From assembly GCF_014196525.1 (NCBI RefSeq), contig NZ_JACIDX010000003.1:248001-312000 (forward strand): DNA of 64,000 nt, read 5' to 3'. The position numbers and the translations under genes are program-made. Positions 9,359 to 17,015 of the stretch are shown here, piece by piece. The notes beneath the pieces were generated by a model. The model saw nothing but the letters and a program-made list of their open reading frames with translations, searched no databases and was not told where the DNA came from. Each line of letters begins with the position of its first letter. The stretch's first letter is position 1. Origin of the DNA: Novosphingobium sediminicola (GTDB lineage: Bacteria > Pseudomonadota > Alphaproteobacteria > Sphingomonadales > Sphingomonadaceae).

Positions 9359-10240
9359 ATGGAAGGACCGGCGCCCGCGATGAAGCGCGCAGGCAAGACT
9401 GACGGCACCGCGCTGGCCGCCCTGTGCATGGCGGGGGCGCAGGTGTCGGTCAATGTTGGCGCGGCGCTGGGCAAGACCCTGTTCGCCAGCGTTGGCCCCG
9501 AGGGCGTGGCGGCGCTGCGCACCTCGATTGCGGCCATCCTGCTGATGGCGATTGCGCGGCCGTGGCGCGCTATGCCCTCGCGCGCGCAAATGGGCTGGCT
9601 GGCGGTCTATGGGCTGATCCTGGGCAGCATGAACCTGCTGATCTATGCCGCCTTTGCGCGGATCCCCATTGGCGTTGCGGTGGCCATCGAGATTTGCGGA
9701 CCGCTGGGGGTGGTTCTGGCCACCAGTCGCTCCTTGCGCGATTTTCTGTGGCTGGGGCTGGCGATCTGGGGCTTGCTGCTGCTGGCGCCATGGCCGGGCG
9801 GAGCAATGCGGCTCGATCCTGCGGGCATCGGTTTTGCGCTGGCGGCGGCGCTGACATGGGCGCTCTACATTCTGGTCGGCAAGCGCGCGGCGCAGGTGAA
9901 GGGCACCACGGCGGTGGCGCTGGGCATGACGGTTGCCTGCTGCGTCACGCTGCCCTTCGGTCTGTCGGCGGCGGGGGGACATTTGCTTGATCCTTCGGTG
10001 CTGGGGCTGGGCATCGGCGTGGCGCTGCTGTCCAGCGCCTTGCCCTATGTGCTGGAAATGAAGGCGCTGGGCCATTTGAGCGCGCGGGTTTTTGGCGTGC
10101 TGACCAGCGCCGCGCCCGCCGTGGCCGCGCTGGTCGGCTTCATCATTCTGGGCGAGCGGCTGACCCCGGCGCAATGGCTGGCCATCGCCCTGATGATCGC
10201 GGCCAGCGCGGGCGGATCGCTGGCGGGGCGGCGCGCCTGA
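9359..10240 (+). CDS. EamA/DMT-family inner-membrane exporter (RhtA-like)
   Basis: A 293-residue protein with ten hydrophobic segments in two repeated EamA halves, as in drug/metabolite transporters. The segment AIEICGPLGVVLATSRSL and the late SSALPYVLEMKALGHL resemble RhtA-type amino-acid exporters, so export of an amino acid or a similar small molecule is plausible but not shown. The start may be at 9380 (MKRAGKT) instead of 9359. It is the last gene before the catabolic region: the first regulon operator lies 50 bp beyond its stop. Confidence 0.85.
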   Translation: MEGPAPAMKRAGKTDGTALAALCMAGAQVSVNVGAALGKTLFASVGPEGVAALRTSIAAILLMAIARPWRAMPSRAQMGWLAVYGLILGSMNLLIYAAFARIPIGVAVAIEICGPLGVVLATSRSLRDFLWLGLAIWGLLLLAPWPGGAMRLDPAGIGFALAAALTWALYILVGKRAAQVKGTTAVALGMTVACCVTLPFGLSAAGGHLLDPSVLGLGIGVALLSSALPYVLEMKALGHLSARVFGVLTSAAPAVAALVGFIILGERLTPAQWLAIALMIAASAGGSLAGRRA

Positions 10241-10289
10241 TTTCTTTGGGAAACCGGGCAAAGGCGCCGTCACCGGAATTTTTCAGAAC

Positions 10290-10306
10290 TATCCGCCTGT
10301 CGGATA
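10290..10306. promoter_or_regulatory. regulon operator 1 (perfect)
   Basis: TATCCG-CCTGT-CGGATA, perfect 6-bp arms around 5 bases, 24 bp before the MFS start at 10331. It is the leftmost copy seen. Confidence 0.75.
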
Positions 10307-10330
10307 GGTCCGGCTTGCAGCGCAACGGCG

Positions 10331-11542
10331 ATGCCCGCAATCATGATTGCCATGACGGATCGCAATTCCCCCATCACCGCGCGCCAGGAACTGGCGCGTC
10401 ATTGGCCCATCGTGCTGGCCGCCGCGCTGGGCGTGGGTTTTGGCACCATGGGCATCGGCTTTTATTCGCTGGGCCTGTTTGTCAAACCGCTTCAGGCCGA
10501 ATTCGGCTGGAGTCGCGCGGCGGTTTCGGGCGCGGCCACGTTTCAGCAACTGGGCATTTTCCTGTCCGCCCCGCTGGTCGGGCGGCTGGCGGACCGGATC
10601 GGGCTGCGCCCTCTGGCGATTGCCTCCTATATCGCCATGCCGCTGGCGCTGGTGGCGCTCTCCATGGCGGGGCCTTCGGTGTGGGGCTGGTATGGGCTGT
10701 GGCTGCTGGTCTCGCTGGCCGGATGCGGGACGACACCGGCGGCATGGGCGCGGATGGTTTCAATGCGTTTCGATGCGGCGCGCGGGCTGGCGCTGGGGCT
10801 GATGCTGGTGGGCACGGGGTTGGCCGCAGCGTTGGTGCCTGCGTTGCTGGGGCCGATCTTTGCCCATGATGGCTGGCGCACGGCCACGCTGGTGATGGCC
10901 GGAGCCGCCGCGCTGGTGGGCATCCCGCTGGGCCTGATGCAAAGCCGCGAGGCGCCTGCGCCGGTTATGCGCGAGAAAGGAGGCCACTTCGAACGCAACC
11001 GGCCGGTTTTCATGCTGCTGGCCATTGCTTTTCTGGTGGGGGTGATCGTGGCGGGGCTGATCATCCATCTGGTGCCTATGTTGGTGGACCGGGGGATGGA
11101 CGCGGGCCTTGCGGCAAAAATGGCGGCCAGTATCGGCCTTGCCGTGATCGCGGCGCGGGTGATCGTGGGCTGGCTGTTTGACCGTTTCCATGCGCCCTAT
11201 GTCGCGGCGGTGTTTCTGGCGATGCCGGTGGGGTCATGCGTGCTGTTGGGGCTGGGCGGGCCGGTGCTGCCTGCTGCGCTGATGCTGGGGCTGGCGGCGG
11301 GGGCTGAGGTTGACATGCTGGCCTTTTTCACCAGCCGTTATGCCGCGATGAAGAATTACGGTGCCACCTATGGCGTGATCCTTGGCACGTTCAGCCTTGG
11401 CGCGGCGTTGGGACCGATGATGGTGGGATATAGCGTGGACGCGACGGGCGGCTATGGCGCGGCTTTGGCCGGATCGGGGCTGGGGTTGGGGCTGGTGGTG
11501 GTGCTGATCGCCTGCCTTGGGCCTTATCGCGCGCAGGAATAA
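10331..11542 (+). CDS. MFS transporter
   Basis: A 403-residue major-facilitator carrier with 12 hydrophobic segments. The first half holds the family's loop 2-3 signature (GRLADRIGLRPLAI) and SGAATFQQLG near helix 2. It resembles the monocarboxylate/oxalate-type carriers of proteobacterial catabolic clusters, so an organic acid is a reasonable substrate class. The start could be at 10352 (MTDRNS). Its operator lies only 24 bp upstream of 10331, close enough to overlap the promoter. It marks the left end of the regulon. Confidence 0.9.
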   Translation: MPAIMIAMTDRNSPITARQELARHWPIVLAAALGVGFGTMGIGFYSLGLFVKPLQAEFGWSRAAVSGAATFQQLGIFLSAPLVGRLADRIGLRPLAIASYIAMPLALVALSMAGPSVWGWYGLWLLVSLAGCGTTPAAWARMVSMRFDAARGLALGLMLVGTGLAAALVPALLGPIFAHDGWRTATLVMAGAAALVGIPLGLMQSREAPAPVMREKGGHFERNRPVFMLLAIAFLVGVIVAGLIIHLVPMLVDRGMDAGLAAKMAASIGLAVIAARVIVGWLFDRFHAPYVAAVFLAMPVGSCVLLGLGGPVLPAALMLGLAAGAEVDMLAFFTSRYAAMKNYGATYGVILGTFSLGAALGPMMVGYSVDATGGYGAALAGSGLGLGLVVVLIACLGPYRAQE

Positions 11543-11550
11543 TCCGGCAC

Positions 11551-11567
11551 TCTCCGCCTGTCGGATG
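11551..11567. promoter_or_regulatory. regulon operator 2
   Basis: TCTCCG-CCTGT-CGGATG. It shares the spacer with operator 1, has one arm mismatch on each side, and lies 76 bp before the cupin start. Confidence 0.6.
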
Positions 11568-11643
11568 CCGCTTTTGCGCTGACGCAAGAGTGGCGCCGCC
11601 GTGCTGGTCCAATCTGCCCCCTTGTCATCAAGGGAGGCCAGAG

Positions 11644-12500
11644 ATGCTGGAACGCGAACATATCGAATTTGTCCAGGCGCAGATGCTGCCATGGCTGCGC
11701 ATCGGTCCCGGCCTGGCGCGGCCCGATGCCGAGATCAAACTGCTCAGCCGCGATGAGGGCGACGGGGCCTGTTCGGTCCTGCTACGCTTTCCGCCGGGGT
11801 GGAGCAGGGAGGGGCCGGAGCATCTGCTGGCTGATGAGGAATTCTATGTCCTCGAAGGCCAGATCGAACTGAACGGGCAGAACTACGCGCAGGACACCTA
11901 TGCCTTCCTGCCCGCAGGGTGGACGCGGAACACGACCTCGACGCGCACGGGCTGTGTGTTGATCGCCTTTTACAGCGCCGATCCGGTGCTGGTGGCCCAT
12001 GCGGGCGATGGCCGGGCCGAGCAATCAGCCCGCGCGGTGCCCTATCTGGATGTGGCGGCCATGCCATGGGACATGAGCCTGAACGATCCCAAGCTCAAAC
12101 ATCTGGGCATCAGTCGCAAGGATCTGCGCCGCGATCCCGAACGGGCGAGCGCACCTTCCTCTCGCTGATCCTGCCTCAGGCGATCCCGCAGGGCAACAAG
12201 GGGCCGCAGGAGATGCATCCGGTGGTCGAGGAAAGCTATCTCATCGCCGGATCGCTGACCGGGCCGCAGGGGACGATGTATCCCGGCGCCTATTTCTGGC
12301 GGCCGCCCCATATTGCCCACGGCCCCTATGGCGCGCGCTGGGGCAGCGTGTGCCTGATGCGCTTTGTCGGCGGGGCGCATGTCAACATCTGGACCGAGGC
12401 GGAGGCAGGCTTTGATTTCGCCGCGCCCTATCGGCCGGACCTGCCGCCGCGTTTGGCGCATCTGGCCGATATGCCTTTTACCCCGCCCGCGCGTTACTGA
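11644..12500 (+). pseudogene. bicupin-like gene split by a 1-nt frameshift
   Basis: Two reading frames together encode one cupin-type protein of about 285 residues. The first (11644-12168, 174 residues, RBS AGGGAGG) carries a cupin barrel with EEFYVLEGQIEL and ends soon after RKDLRRDP. The second, one base out of phase, continues with GERTFLSLILPQ, HPVVEESYLIAG and PPHIAHGPYG to the stop at 12500. Adding one base near 12141 would restore a continuous P-E-T-G-E-R-T junction, so a single-base deletion (or a sequencing error) is the simplest reading. Cupins of this kind bind a metal and act on small acids. It overlaps the convergent MFS gene by 7 bp. Confidence 0.75.
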
Positions 12501-13732
12501 TCAAAGCGGCGATATTTGCCCAGCAGCAGGAAACTGGCGGCGGACAGGACCAGCGCCACGGAGGAAGCCGAAAGGATCGCATGGAAATTGCCGGTGGTGT
12601 CATGGTTATGGCCAAACACCATCGGCGAAAACCCGGCCCCGGCGGCAAAGCAGACATAGAGCAGCCCATAGATCGCGCCATAGCGCCGCAATCCGAAATA
12701 GCGCGCCACGAAGAAGGCCACCATATCGTATTCGATACCCAGCGCGAAACCCAGCGTGAAGGTGGCAAGCCGCGCATGGCCGACATCGAGCAGCCCGCTG
12801 CCCAGATACCACAGGCTGATGGCAGGCAGCGAGAGGATCACAAAACCCACCAGCGGCGCCCAGATCCGATCGAGCAGCCAGCCCCCTACCAGCCGCCCGA
12901 TGATGGCCGCAAGCCCGATCAGCGGCGTCACGGTCAGCGCCTGTTCGGGCGAGAGGCCGCCGTCTTTCAGGATCAGTTCCAGATTGGGGACCGGCCCGCC
13001 CATGGCAAAGGAGGTCGGCACCAGCGCCGCCGCGATCAGCCAGAAGCGCCAGTCACGCAGCGCCTCGGGCACGGTCATGCCGGGGCGTTCGACGGGGGCG
13101 TGATGGCCGTCGGGTGTGCTGCGCTCATCCTCGCGGAACAGGAAAAAGGCGGCGGGAAAGGCGATCAGCACCGGCAACAGCCCCACCGCGACAAAGCCCA
13201 TCCGCCAGCCATAGGCCGCCAGCACCGCGCCCAGAAAGGGCTTGCCGAAAATGCCGAACAGGCCCGTCCCCGTCATGGCCAGCCCCAGCGCCAGCCCCTT
13301 GGCCCGGTCGAACCCGCGATTGACCGCGCGGGTAAAGGTGATCGGCAAGGTGGCCGCGCCGACAAGGCCGATGGCCAGCCATGTCAGATAGAATTGCACC
13401 AATGATCCGGTGAGCAGCGAGAGCGAGACAAAGCCCAGCCCCCACAAGGGGATCGCCACCAGAATGATCCGCCGCGCCCCGATCTTTTCGGCCCATGCGC
13501 CATAGGACGGCCCCGCCCACAGCGACATCAGCGTGATGATCGACATCGAGGCCATGATCTGGCCCACCGACCATCCGAATTCGCGCACCAGATAGGGCGC
13601 GAACAGGCCCATCGAATAGGTCGGCACCGCCGCCATCCCCAGACCTATGCCCAGAGTGGAGGCCAGAATGACGCCCCACCCGCGCGAGAATTCCTCGCGG
13701 GCGGTAAGGGTTTGTTGGGGCATATCGCTCAT
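12494..13732 (-). CDS. MFS transporter
   Basis: A 412-residue carrier with about 12 membrane helices. The start at 13732 (MSDMPQQ) is chosen because a GAGG site precedes it and the helix-1 region (GWGVILASTLGIGLGMAAVPTYSMG, part) then lies near the N-terminus as in related carriers. It is similar in layout to the MFS protein at 10331 (FGWS after helix 1-2, a long central loop with charged residues), so the two are probably paralogues. It is transcribed away from an alpha/beta-hydrolase-like gene and shares an operator with it at 13809. Confidence 0.9.
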   Translation of the reverse strand: MSDMPQQTLTAREEFSRGWGVILASTLGIGLGMAAVPTYSMGLFAPYLVREFGWSVGQIMASMSIITLMSLWAGPSYGAWAEKIGARRIILVAIPLWGLGFVSLSLLTGSLVQFYLTWLAIGLVGAATLPITFTRAVNRGFDRAKGLALGLAMTGTGLFGIFGKPFLGAVLAAYGWRMGFVAVGLLPVLIAFPAAFFLFREDERSTPDGHHAPVERPGMTVPEALRDWRFWLIAAALVPTSFAMGGPVPNLELILKDGGLSPEQALTVTPLIGLAAIIGRLVGGWLLDRIWAPLVGFVILSLPAISLWYLGSGLLDVGHARLATFTLGFALGIEYDMVAFFVARYFGLRRYGAIYGLLYVCFAAGAGFSPMVFGHNHDTTGNFHAILSASSVALVLSAASFLLLGKYRRFDQ

Positions 13733-13808
13733 GGGGCCTCGGTGCTTGTGGTTTAAGAGGCGATTTGGCGCAGCAGGGCGGGTCGGCGGCAATGATGCCA
13801 CGGCCCGC

Positions 13809-13825
13809 ACTCCGCTGTGCGGATA
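13809..13825. promoter_or_regulatory. regulon operator 3
   Basis: ACTCCG-CTGTG-CGGATA, nearly central between the divergent MFS (77 bp) and hydrolase-like (68 bp) starts. Confidence 0.6.
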
Positions 13826-13892
13826 ATCCGCGCCGGGGCCAAGGCTTTGGCGCGGGCTATGGGCAGTCTGCCCGCCGACCAAGCAGGAGGAA

Positions 13893-14711
13893 TTGATGCG
13901 CCGCGCCTATGCCGACGGGCCTTTTGGCCAGATCCACTATCAATATGCATCAGCCAGTCTGGCCGAGGGCGCCCGCCCGCTGGTGCTGCTGCATCAGGCG
14001 ATCATGGCAAGCGGGCAGTTCGACCATGTGTTTGCCCCGCTGATCGGGCATGGTTTTGCGCCCATCGCCATCGACATGCCGGGCTTTGGCCTGTCGGATG
14101 CGCCCCCGGTCGCGCCCGTGATTGCCGATTATGCGCGCTGTGTGGCGCCGGTGCTGGATGCGCTGGGCATCGGCCGGGCGGCGGTGGCGGGGCATCACAC
14201 CGGGGCGCTGGTGGGCACTGAATTCGCCCTTGCCGCGCCCGACAGGGTCGAGGCGCTGGTGATCCACGGGCCGATGATCCTGCCGGAGGAGGAACGCAAG
14301 GCGCTGACCGAGGATATTTGCACGCGCGAAATCGCCTTTGCCGCACGGGCCGAGGGCGCGCATTTCGTCGATGTGGCGCGCATCCGCGAAAGGCTGTCGG
14401 AAGGGCGGATCGCGCCCGATCGCATCACCGATTATGTGGTTCAGGCGATGCAGGCCTATCGCATGGGGGCCTATGCCTATGGGCACAGCGCGGCCTTTGC
14501 CTATGACCACACCGCTCCGTTGCAAAGGCTGAGCCTGCCGGTGCTGATCCTGTCGAACACGGGCGATATGACCCATCCATGGGCGCAGGCCGCCCGCGCC
14601 CTTTGCCCCGATTTCGCCTATGCCGAGATTGCGGGCGGCGGCATCGACATTTGCGATGAAGATCCGCATGGCTGGGCCGATGCTGTCGCCCATTTCCTGA
14701 AATCGCTGTGA
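13893..14711 (+). CDS. alpha/beta-hydrolase-fold protein with GHHTG in place of GxSxG
   Basis: A 272-residue protein with a clear alpha/beta-hydrolase fold: FGQIHYQY, VLLHQAIMASGQF (oxyanion-loop region), IDMPGFGLSDAPP and a cap. At the nucleophile elbow it reads GHHTG, placing His102 where Ser, Cys or Asp is expected. The usual late catalytic His is also not evident: the GAGH position reads GGGID. The same change occurs in the proteins at 36682 and 62877, so it is not random decay. Canonical ester hydrolysis is unlikely; a lyase, isomerase or binding role is possible. The start may be at 13896. Its stop overlaps the next gene. Confidence 0.75.
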   Translation: MMRRAYADGPFGQIHYQYASASLAEGARPLVLLHQAIMASGQFDHVFAPLIGHGFAPIAIDMPGFGLSDAPPVAPVIADYARCVAPVLDALGIGRAAVAGHHTGALVGTEFALAAPDRVEALVIHGPMILPEEERKALTEDICTREIAFAARAEGAHFVDVARIRERLSEGRIAPDRITDYVVQAMQAYRMGAYAYGHSAAFAYDHTAPLQRLSLPVLILSNTGDMTHPWAQAARALCPDFAYAEIAGGGIDICDEDPHGWADAVAHFLKSL

Positions 14712-15355
14712 TCCAGAGCGGGCGGATCGCCTATCGCGACGCGGCGGGGCGGGAGACGGGGTATGAAACCTTCGATCTCATCGCCGCGCAGGGCCGCCGC
14801 CTGCTGCGCGCGCTTTGCGTGATGGAGGACATCGGCCTGATCCGCGAAGTCTCGATCGGCATGGGCGATGACTTCCGCCCGCGCGATGGGCAATGCCGCA
14901 TCTGGCAGGGTGGGGCCGAAAGCCTGATGCGTTTTGCCATCGGGCCGGATCAGGCGGTTTGCGGCGATCAGGCGCTGCCGCTGGCCGCCCCCTTGCCCTA
15001 TCTGGGCCTGCACCCGCTGTCGGGCGATGCGCTGATCATCCATCAGCGCGGGACCGATGCGCCCGGTGACTACCGCCCCATCGCCGCGATCACCAATTCC
15101 ATCTCGCCCAATGGCGAGGAGGATCTGCATATGCAGGCAATGGAGATCGCGGTCGCCTATATGGGCGAAACGGCGCTGAATGTGGCGGCGGGGCAGTTTG
15201 CGGCATGGCATTATCGGCTGTGCTGGCGTGATGACTGGCCACCGGCGGATCTGTGGGTGCGCGCGGGCGACGGCTTGTTCCTGATGATGCGCTGGGCCAT
15301 GGTTCCGGCATGGTTTGAACTGACCCACTGGCATGATTGTCCGCAGGGCGGATAA
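14708..15355 (+). CDS. hypothetical protein translationally coupled to the GHHTG protein
   Basis: A 215-residue protein with a GTG start overlapping the upstream stop by 4 bases (GTGA). I do not recognise the family. It is soluble, has no signal peptide, and is rich in aromatic residues and Trp near the C-terminus (WHYRLCWRDDWPP, LTHWHDCPQGG), with alternating strand-like segments that suggest a beta-rich binding fold. The coupling points to a joint role with the GHHTG protein. Its last codons form the left arm of operator 4. Confidence 0.7.
   Translation: MIQSGRIAYRDAAGRETGYETFDLIAAQGRRLLRALCVMEDIGLIREVSIGMGDDFRPRDGQCRIWQGGAESLMRFAIGPDQAVCGDQALPLAAPLPYLGLHPLSGDALIIHQRGTDAPGDYRPIAAITNSISPNGEEDLHMQAMEIAVAYMGETALNVAAGQFAAWHYRLCWRDDWPPADLWVRAGDGLFLMMRWAMVPAWFELTHWHDCPQGG
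15338..15354. promoter_or_regulatory. regulon operator 4
   Basis: TGTCCG-CAGGG-CGGATA, overlapping the stop codon of the 14708 gene, 110 bp before the transporter start at 15465. Confidence 0.6.
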
Positions 15356-15464
15356 GTCTGGGTGAAGACACGCCTATAGCCGCGCTTGCGCAAGAATGCG
15401 CATGGGCGGGCCGGAACAATCCGGTCACCAAATCTATCCCCCCGAACCCACAGGACTGCCCGCA

Positions 15465-16850
15465 ATGACATCCCCCGCCACGACCCTTCAGGCCGATCTT
15501 CACGACACGGTGCCCACCGGCGTCGTGCTGCGCTATGGCGTGGGCCAGTTGGGCGCGCAGGTGTTTCGCGATACGCCCGCCGTGCTGCTGCCTTTGTTCA
15601 TGACCACGATGCTGGGTGTTCCGGCATGGCTGGCGGGGCTGGTGGTGCTGGGGCCGAAATTGTGGCTGATCCTGTGCGATCCCTTGGTCGGCGCATGGTC
15701 GGACCGGGTCAAGGCGCTCTATGGCCGCACGCCTTTTCTGATCGGCGGGGCGCTGGGCACGACGGCCTCGTTTGTTGCGCTGTTTGCCGCGACCAGTTTC
15801 TCCAGCCCCTATTGGGCGGCGGCCACCGTTTGCGCGCTGTTTTTCGTGGGGTCCACGGCCTTCAGCATCTATTCGGTGCCCTATCTGGCGATTGCGGCCG
15901 AATTGTCGGGCGATCCGCATCAGCGCAACCGGATCATGGTGCTGCGCATGTTTTTTGCCACGTTCGGCGTGCTGATCGGGGTGGGCGTGGCCCAACCGAT
16001 CATCGAGCATTTCGGCGGCGGCGCGGCGGGCTGGCATATGATGAGCTATGTGCTGGGCGCGATCTGTCTGGTTTCCATGCTGACCACGGCCAGCGGGCTG
16101 CGCCGGGTGCCGCTGATCATGGCGGGCGATGTGCCGGGCAATCTGTGGCAGCAACTGGCGCTGGTAAAGCAGAACAAGCCTTTCCTCGTGCTGCTGCTCA
16201 CCAGCTTCATCTCGAACATCGGTCAGGCCGCCTCCTATACGGTGATCGGCTTTGTGTTCCTTTATGCGCTGGAGGCGATCTGGCTGATCCCGATCTTCAT
16301 CCTGTGCATGTCGGCGGCCAGCCTTGCCGCCCAGCCGCTCTGGCTCTGGCTGCCGCGCCGCATCGGCAAGCCGCGCGCCTATATGGTCGCCGCGCTGGTC
16401 TGGGTGGCGGTGACGATCACCTGGCTCTGGGCCGGGCCTGCCGATGATGTGGTCGGCCATCTGGGCGCGCAGGCGCTGGGCACGCAGCATGTGCTGGTGC
16501 TGGCCCGCGCGGTGGTGATCGGCATGGTCAATGGCGGGTTTATCCTGCTGGCGCTTTCGATGATGACCGATACGGTCGATTATCAACGCCGGTTGATGGG
16601 CGTGGCCAATGAAGGCGTGTTTGCCGGGCTGTTTTCCGCCTTTGAAAAGCTGGCTTTTGCCATGGGGCCGGTGATTGCCGGGCTGGTGATGAGCGCTTTC
16701 GGCTTCGTTTCCTCGACCGGCGGCGCGGCGAGCCAGACTCACCATGCGATTACCGGGATCATCCTGCTCTACAGCGTGATTCCCGCCGTGATGCAGGGCC
16801 TCGCGCTGCTGGTGTTCAGCCGCTATCGCCTGCCTGTAATTGGCGGATAA
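15465..16850 (+). CDS. MFS transporter, GPH (glycoside-pentoside-hexuronide:cation) type
   Basis: A 461-residue carrier of the MelB-like GPH branch. Diagnostic features are the early DPLVGAWSDRVKALYGRTPF loop (compare D-P-x-x-G-x-x-S-D-R) and a late SMMTDTVDYQRRLMGVANEG segment. These symporters take up glycosides, uronides or similar polar compounds with a cation. ATG at 15465 has AGGA 9 bases upstream; an earlier in-frame ATG at 15396 would add an unlikely polar extension. It is one of two GPH carriers here, the other being at 61525. Confidence 0.9.
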   Translation: MTSPATTLQADLHDTVPTGVVLRYGVGQLGAQVFRDTPAVLLPLFMTTMLGVPAWLAGLVVLGPKLWLILCDPLVGAWSDRVKALYGRTPFLIGGALGTTASFVALFAATSFSSPYWAAATVCALFFVGSTAFSIYSVPYLAIAAELSGDPHQRNRIMVLRMFFATFGVLIGVGVAQPIIEHFGGGAAGWHMMSYVLGAICLVSMLTTASGLRRVPLIMAGDVPGNLWQQLALVKQNKPFLVLLLTSFISNIGQAASYTVIGFVFLYALEAIWLIPIFILCMSAASLAAQPLWLWLPRRIGKPRAYMVAALVWVAVTITWLWAGPADDVVGHLGAQALGTQHVLVLARAVVIGMVNGGFILLALSMMTDTVDYQRRLMGVANEGVFAGLFSAFEKLAFAMGPVIAGLVMSAFGFVSSTGGAASQTHHAITGIILLYSVIPAVMQGLALLVFSRYRLPVIGG

Positions 16851-16890
16851 GCCCTTGTCCTGTCTTGGCTTTTCACCGCTATGGCACATG

Positions 16891-16907
16891 TGTTCGCAGG
16901 GCGAACA
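16891..16907. promoter_or_regulatory. regulon operator 5 (variant arms, perfect dyad)
   Basis: TGTTCG-CAGGG-CGAACA, perfect arms of a variant sequence. A weak second copy (16913-16929, right arm CGGAGA) starts exactly 22 bp later. Both precede the TonB-receptor gene. Confidence 0.6.
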
Positions 16908-17015
16908 GAATTTGCCCACTCTGCGGAGAAAGCCCCGTCGAGCGATGGTCCGCCGCTTCAAGTGCCGCAAACTTTCCCCGCATAGGCATGGGATCAACCA
17001 TGCCAGGGGAGTTAA

